DNA of 64,000 nucleotides from DSWT01 sp035420085 (GTDB lineage: Bacteria; Chloroflexota; Anaerolineae; B4-G1; SLSP01), in the NCBI GenBank assembly GCA_035420085.1, contig DAOLUH010000015.1, positions 1-64,000 of the forward strand. The letters run 5' to 3'. Numbering within the stretch: position 1 is the stretch's first letter; each line of letters starts with the position of its first letter. This document shows positions 34,612 to 43,363 of this stretch, one piece after another. A program made the translations under genes and the position numbers. The notes under the pieces were generated by a model. The model did not search any database and was not told the origin of the DNA. It saw only the letters and a program-made list of their open reading frames with translations.

Positions 34612-35187
34612 CTATTTCCCCTTGATGGCATTGCCGACTTCAAATGCCGGCCCCAGGTATTCGCCCACGCCGTAATACCCGCCGTCGTCCGGCGCCCAGA
34701 GGATGGGGCGGATTTTCTGGACGGAAAGCTTGCCGTCGGCGTCGAAGGCATCCGCGTCGGCCTTGATGTCGAGGATTTCGCCGACGAAGAGGGTGTGCAG
34801 GCCGATTTCGAGCGTGTGCAGCAGCTTACATTCCAACGCCATCGGGAATTCGGCGACGTAGGGCGCATCCACCAGGTCGCTCTTGACCGGCGTGAGGCCA
34901 GCGGCGGCGAACTTGTCCACGTCGCGCCCGGAAACCAGGCCCATGTAGTCGGCCTCCTTGACGTACTGCTCCGAGGCGATGTTGACGGTGAACGCGCCGC
35001 GCGCGACGATGTTGCCGTAGGTGTACGTTGCTTTGCGCAGCGAGACCGAGACGCACGGCGGTCGTGAGCAGCAGATGCCGCCCCAGGCCGCTGCCATCAG
35101 ATTGGGCTTGCCCGCGTCGTCGTAGGTGCCGACGATGAAGACGGGCGTGGGATAGACGATTGTTTTCGCACCGCGAGATGTTTTCAT
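34612..35187 (-). CDS. Flavin reductase-like FMN-binding protein
   Basis: The product of about 191 residues has the split-barrel FMN-binding pattern: VFIVGTYDDAGKPNLMAAAW, then CCSRPPCVSVSLRKATYTY and FTVNIASEQYVKEADYMG. Members reduce flavins or act as FMN-binding oxidoreductases. The ATG at 35187 has GGAGGAAG upstream; a GTG/ATG extension to 35214 would overlap the response-regulator gene. It could supply reduced flavin to an oxygenase or simply be a redox protein of the catabolic run. Confidence 0.82.
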   Translation of the reverse strand: MKTSRGAKTIVYPTPVFIVGTYDDAGKPNLMAAAWGGICCSRPPCVSVSLRKATYTYGNIVARGAFTVNIASEQYVKEADYMGLVSGRDVDKFAAAGLTPVKSDLVDAPYVAEFPMALECKLLHTLEIGLHTLFVGEILDIKADADAFDADGKLSVQKIRPILWAPDDGGYYGVGEYLGPAFEVGNAIKGK

Positions 35188-35201
35188 GGGTTCTTCCTCC
35201 G

Positions 35202-35849
35202 TTATGATTTCCACTTTTCCAGACAGTCCGGGCAGATGCCGTGGGTAAATGTGGCCTGGGAATGGGCTTCGATGTAGTTCTCGACCTTGATCCAGTTTCC
35301 TTGCGTATCCTGAATCTTACGCCCACACCACGCGCAGATGGGCACCAGGCCGCTGAGCGTTTTGATGGCGGATAGTGCCTCTTCGAGTTCGGCGTTGCGC
35401 TGTTGTAGTTCCGCGTTTTGAGCGGCCAATTGGGCGTTGGCTTCTTCAAGCTGAATTTGCAAGGCGCGTAACGTAAGATGGACGCCCACCCGCGCTAAGA
35501 CTTCCTCCACCTGAAAGGGCTTGGTCAGATAATCCACGCCCCCCGCAGCGAAGGCTTTGACCTTATCCAGTGCTTCGTTGAGCGCGCTGACGAAGATTAC
35601 GGGAATTTTCGTCGTCTCTGGCCTGGCTTTGAGACGTTCGCACACCGTATAACCATCCATGCCGGGCATCATAATGTCCAACAAAATCAAATCGGGTGGC
35701 GCCGTTGTGGCGGCGATAAGCGCTTGTTCCCCGCTGGATACGGCGCGCACCTTATACCCTTTGAGCGTAAGGATTTGGGTAAGTAAACGCAAGTTATCCG
35801 GCGTATCATCCACAATCAGAATGTCTGCGTGTGCGGTCTGTAACGCCAT
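35202..35849 (-). CDS. Response regulator with coiled coil and zinc-ribbon-like tail
   Basis: The 215-residue protein has an N-terminal receiver domain with phosphoacceptor Asp58 (LILLDIMMPGMDG), acidic Asp14-Asp15 and Lys110 (YLTKPF). A coiled coil rich in Glu/Gln/Ala (about 128-162) follows, then a Cys-rich C-terminal module (PICAWCGRKI ... HGICPDCLEK). No DNA-binding domain is visible. The ATG at 35849 stands one base after the hybrid kinase stop, with AAGGAG upstream inside that gene, so it is the output partner of that kinase. Confidence 0.88.
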   Translation of the reverse strand: MALQTAHADILIVDDTPDNLRLLTQILTLKGYKVRAVSSGEQALIAATTAPPDLILLDIMMPGMDGYTVCERLKARPETTKIPVIFVSALNEALDKVKAFAAGGVDYLTKPFQVEEVLARVGVHLTLRALQIQLEEANAQLAAQNAELQQRNAELEEALSAIKTLSGLVPICAWCGRKIQDTQGNWIKVENYIEAHSQATFTHGICPDCLEKWKS

Positions 35850-35850
35850 C

Positions 35851-38800
35851 TCATTCTCCTTCTGGCTTAATCAACTGCTGAATCTGATGATACGCAAAAT
35901 TGTAGACACATCCTGCCAAACGCATAGCCAATGGCGGAGTTGCCTCTCGTATCTGGGCGATCAGAGCATTCAAGTGTTCGACATCCCCCACCAAAACAGC
36001 CTGGCGCATTTCCGCCTTCCATTGCGGTGGTAGGCTCTGCGCTTGCGCTCTGAGCACTTCTTGCGGTATAGCTTCTCTCTGGGGTGTGGTGGCATCAGGT
36101 TGGTCTGCATAGATCAAGCGGATGCCAAGATGACGATGCAGGGCCTCGAAGATCGTCGCCTCGCGGTAGGGCTTGCTGATAAAATCGTCGCAGCCCTCGG
36201 CCAGAATAGCTTCGCGGTCATCCTCAAAGGCGCTGGCAGTGAGGGCGATGATGATGGGAGACTGACGTGGCGGCGCCGCGTCGCCAGTGGGCGCAGCGGT
36301 ATGCGTACGGATGTGTTTTACGATCGCGTGTCCATCCATGCCGGGCAACCTTATATCCATAAAGATCAAGTGCGGTTGCCAGGTTTGCCAGATTTCGAGC
36401 GCCTCCTCCCCATTCAACGCAGTTCGCACCGCCAGTCCCAAAGGATGCAGCAAATAACGCAGCAAGCGCCGACTGGCTGTGGCATCATCCACGATCAAGA
36501 TGCGATAGGCGCCGCCTTCTGGCATAGGCTGGGTGGGGTCTATCTTGATAGCGTGACGCGATGTTTTAGACGCGACCAGCGTTTCAACTTCGGCTGAGCC
36601 AGGCAACTCGGCGCGAATGTCGAACTGGAAACACGATCCTGCGCCGGGCTTGCTCTCTACGGTGAGGTCGCCGCCCATCAAACGCGCATATTCTCGACTG
36701 AGGGGCAGCCCCAGGCCCGTACCCTGGTGCGACCGTCTGCCGCTCTCGGTCTGCACAAAAGTTTGGAAAACCTCTTCCAGTTCTTCGGGAGCGATGCCGA
36801 CGCCGGTGTCTTTGATCGCAAAGTGTAGCCAGAGAGCAGATTCCGAACTTGACGCTGCTGATTGCGGTGAAGCTGGCGCAGTTTTTGTTTCCACGTGCAT
36901 GGTGATGCTACCGGTTGGCGTGAATTTCAGCGCGTTGCCGAGCAGGTTGATCAGGATTTGGCGCAGCTTACTCGCATCAGCGCGGACAATACGCGGCACG
37001 GCCGGCGCCAAATCGAAAATGAGCGTCAACCCCTTTTGTTCGGCGCGCAGGCTGAACATTTCACCCAGACCGAGCAGCATATCGTGCAGATCAAAGACTT
37101 CGGGTTGTAACTCCATCCGCCCGACTTCGATCTTGGATAAGTCCAGGACATCGTTGAGCAAGGCCAGCAGGTGCTCGCCGCTGCGATGGATGATTTCCAG
37201 ATTCTCGCGTTGGCGCGCGTTGAGTTGCGCGTCGTGCGACAACAGTTCAGCAAATCCCAGGATGGCGGTCAGGGGCGTGCGCAATTCGTGGCTCATATTG
37301 GCCAGGAACGTGCTCTTGGCGCGGTTGGCAGCCTCGGCGGCTTCCTTGGCCTGTTGTAGCGCCTCCTCCATGGACTTGCGCTCGGTGATGTCTTCGACAA
37401 CCGCCAGCACGCGATAAACCTCGCCCGCTTCGTTTTTGATGGGATACGTGCGATCCCACACCCAGCGGACTTCGCCATCCGCCCGGACAATACGATATTT
37501 TTCATCGAAGGGCTGCCCCTCATATTCTCTTTGAATCGCCTCCATAACCCGGCTGGCATCCTCTGGATGAATCACCTGGAACAGCGAAACCGGATCGCGG
37601 ATCAGGCTCTCGCACGTGTACCCGGTGATGTCCTCGTAGGCTGGATTCACGTACAGCACCTCAAGTGTATGGATATCGCGCAGCCAGACGGCCTGGCGCA
37701 TAGCGGTGGTGATTTGCCGCATCCGCGCTTCATTATCGCTCAACGCCTGCGTGCGTTCAGCGATGCGCATCTCCAGTCCCTCGATAAGCGCGCCCAGTTG
37801 CGCGGCCAGGGCATTGAACGATTGGGTCAGAGAGCCGATTTCATCGGGGTACTGGACGGCAAGTTCCAGATCGTAGCGTCCGGCATTCAACTGCCTGACA
37901 CCCTTCAGCAGGACGTTGAGCGGTCTGACCAGATTGGCGTAGAACAGCAGCGGAAACCCCACAATCGCCAACAGGCTGACTCCGATGATCAAGTAAGCCA
38001 ACGGGGCAAGGAAATCGTGGAGATACTGGCGATATTCCAGTTGGTAATCCTGGGCCAGACCACGCGCATCTCCCTCTATGGGCAAGGCAGCAAAGTCAGC
38101 GTGGACCGGCCAGGTCTCGATGCCGGCCGGCATCGCGCCGGCTATCCAGGGCGTGATGCCGGCGTCTTGGTTAGGCTGATAAATCGCCTGAGCCGGCAGT
38201 TCTTTGTAGGTGATGTCGAATACGCCGCTGCGGTAAAGGATGACCTGAAAGGTGTAAAGCGCTTTGGCGTCGTAGAATGAAGGGACTTCATACCAGGTCA
38301 GAATCAGCCGTTCCCCATCATGCCGGGCAAACACACCGCCGGGCGCACTTTCCGGGTTCAAATCGAGGAACAGCGGCGCAATCACGGGGATGCCGCCGCC
38401 ATAGTGATAATTCATATAGGAGTAGCGGATGTTTTCGCCCAGGCTGATGACGCCATCGCCAGAGACGTATAGCTCGCGATAAGTTTTTCCGTAAAAAGGA
38501 AAAGCAAACGTAAAATTCAGATTGACGCCCCATCTGTCGGCGCCCTCGGTGAGGTTCAGAACGTCGCCGAGATCGCTTTCGAAGTAGAAGGGCTGCTGCG
38601 TCACGGCATAGCCGCCGCGCGCGTTGGGGGTGAAGCGCAGCGTGCGGTGGTCTGGCAGAACGGGATGATACGAAGCCGCGTAGCGCGGCGCGATCACCCA
38701 CCCGACGGTGCCTAACGCAGCCAACAGCACCATCAGGGTGACGCTGACCAATTTGACGACGAACGAGGTTGTTTCCGGGCGATAGTCGAGATAGACTATC

Positions 38801-39525
38801 GTAAAAGCAGTCAGCGCGACGAGGATACCTACGGAAAGACTGGCGTGATAGTACGTTCGGGAAACAATGTGGTAGGTGGCCAGGAGATTGCTCAGGCTCA
38901 GGATGAAGGGAATCATGTAGATCAAAGCCAGCGCACGGGCGACGCGCGCATCACGTCCCTGGGGATGCCACAGATGCCACAAAGGAAACATCTTCTTGCC
39001 GGCGGCGCTTTTAAGGCTCTCGGCGGAAACACGCATCGCCTGGCGTAGAAAGACCAGCGGCCCCCACAGAAAAGCCAGCGCTATGGGAATATCGGCAAAT
39101 TCGGGCCGGTAAATGGCCTGACCCATCCGCAGCAGGCGAAAGCGATGCAAGGTGAAGGCGAATTCCCAGAGTACGTATGCACTGCTCAACACCAATACCA
39201 CGCGCGCTTCCCATTTGTGGCGCGGCGACTGCGTTGGGAAGCGATAGGCGAACTGGAGCAACGCCACCACCCCTAGCCCGACGACGGTCGTTTGGGGGAA
39301 AATAGCGTAAAAGTCGAAGCCGCGCGGCAACGATGCTTCGGCCAGGAGCAGCAAACTAAACCCGGTAATCGCAGCAAAAAAACCGAGCAGGAGCACTTGG
39401 TAGGATTCTTGACGATGCTGCGGGGCCTGCACTGCCCGGTAGAAGAAGTAGCCAGTAATCGCCAGCGCCAGGATGGTCTGGGTCAAATAGCTAATCGCCG
39501 AGGGCGTCAAGTAGAGGCCAACCAT
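35851..39525 (-). CDS. Multi-pass membrane hybrid sensor histidine kinase
   Basis: The protein of about 1224 residues begins with some eight hydrophobic segments (up to about residue 290). A large extracytoplasmic domain (about 290-510) with SDGVISLG and PLFLDLNPES segments resembles NIDO-like modules. A further membrane helix (about 520-545), HAMP, PAS/PAC, HisKA with His746 (SHELRTPL), HATPase (GTGLGLPLSREY) and a receiver with Asp1057 (FMDIRLPGMDG) follow. The ATG at 39525 lies 7 bp after the upstream kinase stop. It should sense an external cue and pass phosphate to its own receiver and the adjacent response regulator. The NIDO comparison is tentative. Confidence 0.88.
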   Translation of the reverse strand: MVGLYLTPSAISYLTQTILALAITGYFFYRAVQAPQHRQESYQVLLLGFFAAITGFSLLLLAEASLPRGFDFYAIFPQTTVVGLGVVALLQFAYRFPTQSPRHKWEARVVLVLSSAYVLWEFAFTLHRFRLLRMGQAIYRPEFADIPIALAFLWGPLVFLRQAMRVSAESLKSAAGKKMFPLWHLWHPQGRDARVARALALIYMIPFILSLSNLLATYHIVSRTYYHASLSVGILVALTAFTIVYLDYRPETTSFVVKLVSVTLMVLLAALGTVGWVIAPRYAASYHPVLPDHRTLRFTPNARGGYAVTQQPFYFESDLGDVLNLTEGADRWGVNLNFTFAFPFYGKTYRELYVSGDGVISLGENIRYSYMNYHYGGGIPVIAPLFLDLNPESAPGGVFARHDGERLILTWYEVPSFYDAKALYTFQVILYRSGVFDITYKELPAQAIYQPNQDAGITPWIAGAMPAGIETWPVHADFAALPIEGDARGLAQDYQLEYRQYLHDFLAPLAYLIIGVSLLAIVGFPLLFYANLVRPLNVLLKGVRQLNAGRYDLELAVQYPDEIGSLTQSFNALAAQLGALIEGLEMRIAERTQALSDNEARMRQITTAMRQAVWLRDIHTLEVLYVNPAYEDITGYTCESLIRDPVSLFQVIHPEDASRVMEAIQREYEGQPFDEKYRIVRADGEVRWVWDRTYPIKNEAGEVYRVLAVVEDITERKSMEEALQQAKEAAEAANRAKSTFLANMSHELRTPLTAILGFAELLSHDAQLNARQRENLEIIHRSGEHLLALLNDVLDLSKIEVGRMELQPEVFDLHDMLLGLGEMFSLRAEQKGLTLIFDLAPAVPRIVRADASKLRQILINLLGNALKFTPTGSITMHVETKTAPASPQSAASSSESALWLHFAIKDTGVGIAPEELEEVFQTFVQTESGRRSHQGTGLGLPLSREYARLMGGDLTVESKPGAGSCFQFDIRAELPGSAEVETLVASKTSRHAIKIDPTQPMPEGGAYRILIVDDATASRRLLRYLLHPLGLAVRTALNGEEALEIWQTWQPHLIFMDIRLPGMDGHAIVKHIRTHTAAPTGDAAPPRQSPIIIALTASAFEDDREAILAEGCDDFISKPYREATIFEALHRHLGIRLIYADQPDATTPQREAIPQEVLRAQAQSLPPQWKAEMRQAVLVGDVEHLNALIAQIREATPPLAMRLAGCVYNFAYHQIQQLIKPEGE

Positions 39526-39532
39526 ATCCTGA

Positions 39533-41245
39533 TCATTCCTCCGACGCACTGGGCAATGTGAAGTAGAACGTGCAGCCGGTCTCCGGCCCGGCGCTTTCCA
39601 CGCCGACCCGCCCGCCCAGGCGCGTCACGATGCGCTGGACGATGGAGAGGCCCAGTCCATACCCTTCCACTTTGGTTTGGTGCAAGCGGGTAAATTGGGT
39701 AAACAGTTGCGTTTGTTGTTCGGGGGGGATGCCTAACCCATTGTCCTGCACCCAACAACGCACCATCCCGTTAACGAGCGCATCACAACCGACACGGATC
39801 TGTGGCGACACATTTTCTTCGGGCCGCCCGCCGTATTTGGCCGCGTTGCTCAAGTAGTTGACCCACACTTCCTCGACCCAGGGGGCGTAGCCTATCGCTG
39901 TGGGCCATACTTCTGGCAGAATCAAAGTCGCGCTGGCGGCAGTGAATAGCCCCTCCAGGCGCAATTGCGCCTCAGCCACAATCACGCCCATATCCAATGG
40001 CGTGCGTGGCACCGATTCTGACTTGCGCACACTCGCCAACAACAATAACTCGTTGATGATGCTGGCGATTTTTTCCCCCGCCTGGATAATCCAATGCGTA
40101 CTCTGTGCGGTTTTCTCCGGCGACCACTGACTCCCATACTCATTCAACAATTGCGCGAACCCAATCAGGGCGGTCAATGGATTTCTCAAGTCGTGGGCGA
40201 CGGTATGCGCAAAAGCGTCCAACTCCGCGTTGCTGGCTTCGAGTTCCTGCGCCCGTTCCTCAAGCGCCCGTTGCGCGCGCTTGTGTTCGGCCACCTCCTG
40301 TTGCAAGTCCAGCGATAGACGCGCCTGGTGCAGACCGATTGCCAGGGTGACGGCGACTTGTGTAGCCAGCTCGATGTGTTCATCGGCAAAGGTACGCGGC
40401 TGGTCGGTTTCCAACTGTAGCGCCCCAATGATTTGTTGTTGGAACGGCAACGGAATCGAGACATAGGCGCGCGTCCCGGCGGCGTATAATTTCTCCTGAA
40501 AGGGCGTGCGGGGCGAAATTGCGGCGAGATCGGAAATGACTTGCCGGCGGTCAAGGTTCTGAATGTCCACAGGATCTTGTGTTTTATCCCACAGGGAGTT
40601 AGCCCCCAGACTACCGACGGCTTCAACCACGAGGATTTTCGGGCGATAGTCGGTGCGATATTCGAGGATGGTGACCCGTTGGCAGTTCAAAGCCTGGCGC
40701 AGGTGAGTAGCCGCGATAGCAGCGATGGATTCAGGCGTCGGCGCCCCTAGAATAGCCATATCCAACTCGCGTAGCAGGCGCAGATGAGCGGCGATGCGTT
40801 GGCGTTCGGCAATTTCTTGTTCCAGCCGCGCATTTTGGGCTTGCAGTTGGCGTTGTGCTTCGCGCAATTGGAGATGGGTGGCGATGCGCGCCAGGACTTC
40901 TTCAGCCTGAAAGGGTTTGATGATGTAGTCTACCCCGCCAGCCTGGAACGCTGCCACTTTATCTTGTAGGGTATCCAACGCGCTGAGGAAGATCACCGGA
41001 ATATCTTTAGTATTGGGATCGGCCTTGAGTTGCGTACAGGTTTCATACCCATCCATCTCCGGCATCATCACATCGAGCAAAATGAGCGCCGGAGGTTCAA
41101 GGCGCGCCGATTGAAGCGCCAACCGGCCGCTATTGACCGCCCGTACCTGATAATCATAGAACGTGAGCAACTGCACGAGCAAGCGCAGGTTTTGTGGCTC
41201 GTCATCAACAATCAGAATGTTGAGCGGCAGGGATTCGCTAGACAT
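39533..41245 (-). CDS. REC-GAF histidine kinase
   Basis: This soluble kinase of about 570 residues has an N-terminal receiver (Asp58 in LILLDVMMPEMDG, Lys in YIIKPF), a coiled coil and a GAF domain (about 165-310). HisKA follows with His351 (AHDLRNPL), then a C-terminal ATPase with VWVNYLSNAAKYGG, NGLGIPP and GYGLGLSIV. The ATG at 41245 has AGGAG upstream; an open frame to 41317 is unsupported. It heads a three-gene signalling unit with the membrane hybrid kinase and response regulator. Confidence 0.9.
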   Translation of the reverse strand: MSSESLPLNILIVDDEPQNLRLLVQLLTFYDYQVRAVNSGRLALQSARLEPPALILLDVMMPEMDGYETCTQLKADPNTKDIPVIFLSALDTLQDKVAAFQAGGVDYIIKPFQAEEVLARIATHLQLREAQRQLQAQNARLEQEIAERQRIAAHLRLLRELDMAILGAPTPESIAAIAATHLRQALNCQRVTILEYRTDYRPKILVVEAVGSLGANSLWDKTQDPVDIQNLDRRQVISDLAAISPRTPFQEKLYAAGTRAYVSIPLPFQQQIIGALQLETDQPRTFADEHIELATQVAVTLAIGLHQARLSLDLQQEVAEHKRAQRALEERAQELEASNAELDAFAHTVAHDLRNPLTALIGFAQLLNEYGSQWSPEKTAQSTHWIIQAGEKIASIINELLLLASVRKSESVPRTPLDMGVIVAEAQLRLEGLFTAASATLILPEVWPTAIGYAPWVEEVWVNYLSNAAKYGGRPEENVSPQIRVGCDALVNGMVRCWVQDNGLGIPPEQQTQLFTQFTRLHQTKVEGYGLGLSIVQRIVTRLGGRVGVESAGPETGCTFYFTLPSASEE

Positions 41246-41297
41246 AGACTCTCCTGAAAAAATTGCGCTGCATAGGGATCCGACTTGCCAACTTGTC

Positions 41298-42653
41298 TTA
41301 TGTCTGACCAACAGCACGCAAAATGGTCGCCGGTGTTACGGCAGTTGTGAAGCGGCGCAGAGCGTTCAACGCCGTCTCCCCCGCCGTGATGTGTTGGCCG
41401 ATCCGGGTATAAAATTCGTTGCGCGCCTTGCGTGTAGCCAGATGCTCTCTCGCCCACTCGCTTCCATACCCCAGTCCGAGCGCACGTTGCATCACAGTAT
41501 GCCCATAGATGAAGGCCGCGCCGTCCATCAACGCCGCGCGCACCGGCGCTAACTCCGGCGCGGCGAAATCGTCCACCAGCCGGTTGCCCGGCGCGTTCAT
41601 CTCTGTACCGACGTTGAGCGGCAGGTCGAGGCGCTGCGCCAGTTCCACGATCTCATACAACTTTTGCAACTTGACGCGCTTCGTTTCCGGGTCAGCAATG
41701 TTCCAGTTGCGGTCAGGGATGATGTTGAGCGCGACGACGCCCTTGCCGATGAGCAAATCCAACAGCTCTGCTTCGGCTTGTTCTCCCGCCGATGTCCCGT
41801 CGAGCCAGGTCGCACAGGGCAGCGCGCCGCAGGCTGTGATGACGCGATTGACTTCCTCCACCGAGGGGAACATCTCCGGCGATGGTCGCACGTAGCCTAC
41901 GCCGCCGCGCTTCATCAGCTTGGAGCGCACCAGGTTTTGGATTTTGGGGCCGTTGTGCAGGATTGCATCGATCTCGGTGCGGGAGGTATGCAGCTTCTCC
42001 GCCCAGAAGGCTGCCGGATCGGAGACCGTCCGTTTGGCCGCTTCCAGGTACGCGACGACCATGTGCCGTTCGGTGGCGTTGCCCGCCGGGGTGAGGGGCA
42101 GCACGTCGCGGTCGTAGTCGATGACCACCGGATCAAGGTAGGCGTTGACGCGTGCTGCCACATCGCGATTGCGTCCCTCGGCCCGCGCGCGCAAATTATC
42201 CAAAAGTAGCTTGATCTCAACCGGCGACGTGCTTGTCGTAAACCCAATGCCCATGTGATAGAAAATCCCCGGCTCGCCCGGCGAGTTGATCTCGCGCGTG
42301 GCGAACTCCGGGATGAAGACGCGCGTCTCCATCCCCGCGCTGCCGCGCACACCGGCAAGGTCGCAGGCCGCGAGGAACTCCTCCACGCCATCCAACACGT
42401 CGAAGTCCACAATGCCCATATAGGCATAGCCGGACTTCTTCGCCAGCCACGCCAGCGCCGTCGGCGAGTAACCGTAGGCGTTGTACGAGAAGAACGTGTG
42501 GCAGTGCATATTGGCGACGTTGGTGGGCGGCGCGATGTCCACTGCGCCCTGGGCGGCCAAAGCAAGTAGCTCACGCAGCGCGGTAGTGCGTGCGGCGACA
42601 TTGAAATCGTTCAATTGTGTTTCTAGAGTTTCGATTGACGCTTTCAAAAACAC
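41298..42653 (-). CDS. PHP-domain metal-dependent hydrolase
   Basis: The protein of about 450 residues has a PHP signature near residue 49 (NMHCHTFFSYNAYG), a second metal site GIVDFDVLDGVEEF, and the later AAFIYGHTVMQRALG region. PHP proteins hydrolyse phosphoesters, for example histidinol phosphate. The GTG at 42653 is only three bases from GGAG; the TTG at 42647 gives better spacing, so the start is uncertain by two codons. The neighbours (URO-D, dehydrogenase, aldolase) suggest a sugar-phosphate-like substrate. Confidence 0.78.
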   Translation of the reverse strand: MFLKASIETLETQLNDFNVAARTTALRELLALAAQGAVDIAPPTNVANMHCHTFFSYNAYGYSPTALAWLAKKSGYAYMGIVDFDVLDGVEEFLAACDLAGVRGSAGMETRVFIPEFATREINSPGEPGIFYHMGIGFTTSTSPVEIKLLLDNLRARAEGRNRDVAARVNAYLDPVVIDYDRDVLPLTPAGNATERHMVVAYLEAAKRTVSDPAAFWAEKLHTSRTEIDAILHNGPKIQNLVRSKLMKRGGVGYVRPSPEMFPSVEEVNRVITACGALPCATWLDGTSAGEQAEAELLDLLIGKGVVALNIIPDRNWNIADPETKRVKLQKLYEIVELAQRLDLPLNVGTEMNAPGNRLVDDFAAPELAPVRAALMDGAAFIYGHTVMQRALGLGYGSEWAREHLATRKARNEFYTRIGQHITAGETALNALRRFTTAVTPATILRAVGQT

Positions 42654-42672
42654 CTACTCCTTGCGACTTGTG

Positions 42673-43029
42673 TTAAAGCAGATCATGCTGCAACAAAAGG
42701 TCTTCAACAAACGTCAGAAAACTGAGGAGCGGTTTTCGTCCTAATCCTTCACTGAATGGTAAATGTCTCTCGGGAGCATCATAAGGGTGCAAATGCCACT
42801 CTCCACTTTCACGATCTATGCCAAAGATGCGCCGACCATGTTCAATGAGCGCGAAGTACAAAGAGTCTGAAAGTTGCCCATAAAACACATGAACAAAAAC
42901 ATCTGCACGGATATATAAGCGTAACGAGAGCGTTGCATCAGTGCGTTCGATATCTTGGATGGCTTGAATAAATCATACCCGCTCAAAGGCATTTTGTGCT
43001 TCCTGCAGCAAGTCAAAGAAAGTATCCAT
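42673..43029 (-). pseudogene. Second gene of a toxin-antitoxin-like pair, broken by an in-frame TGA
   Basis: An ATG at 43029 opens a 118-residue frame that closes at 42673 but is interrupted at codon 19 by TGA (42973-42975). The sequence reads smoothly across the stop (NAFERV, stop, FIQAIQDIERTDATLSLRLY), and TGG would restore it. The body contains VFYGQLSDSLYFALIEHGRR and GEWHLHPYDAPERHLPFSEG, a small single-domain protein of unrecognised family. The first gene ends 7 bp upstream. A downstream ATG at 42888 could start a 71-residue remnant. Confidence 0.65.
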
Positions 43030-43036
43030 GTTCTCG

Positions 43037-43343
43037 TTAATGGAGTTGCTTTAATTTGCGTTCCAGGGTTTGAATATGACCTATGGCGGTTTCCCAATCC
43101 ATCGCATCTTTTTTCCACTTCCCAGGTATAGCCTTGTTTTTGGGCTATTTTTTGCTGATGAAACTGCGTGAAATCCATACCATACTTATCTCGAAGGGTT
43201 TGATCGAGATAATGGTATCGTTTCAAGCGCCGTAGATACTCAGCTTCGATTAACATTCGTATTGTAGTATCGAATGTCTGTTCACCCATAAACGGCTCTT
43301 GCAAAAGCTTGTAAATTTCTTCTTGCAATTCTACTGTGTGCAT
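43037..43343 (-). pseudogene. First gene of a toxin-antitoxin-like pair, broken by a +1 frameshift
   Basis: The ATG at 43343 (GAGGACAAA upstream) opens an antitoxin-like helical protein. In the A6 run at 43109-43114 one extra base shifts the frame. Removing one A yields a 101-residue product with WEVEKDAMDWETAIGHIQTL near its end, closing at TAA 43037-43039. Without the correction the frame runs on for 175 residues of implausible sequence. Small size, pairing and position suggest the antitoxin half of a two-gene module. Family not recognised. Confidence 0.65.
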
Positions 43344-43363
43344 TTTGTCCTCTTCTTTGTTGT

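Noticed and set aside
42816..43343. 175-residue protein in the uncorrected frame
   Set aside because: After codon 78 it reads through the second gene out of frame; the sensible product needs one base removed from the A6 run.
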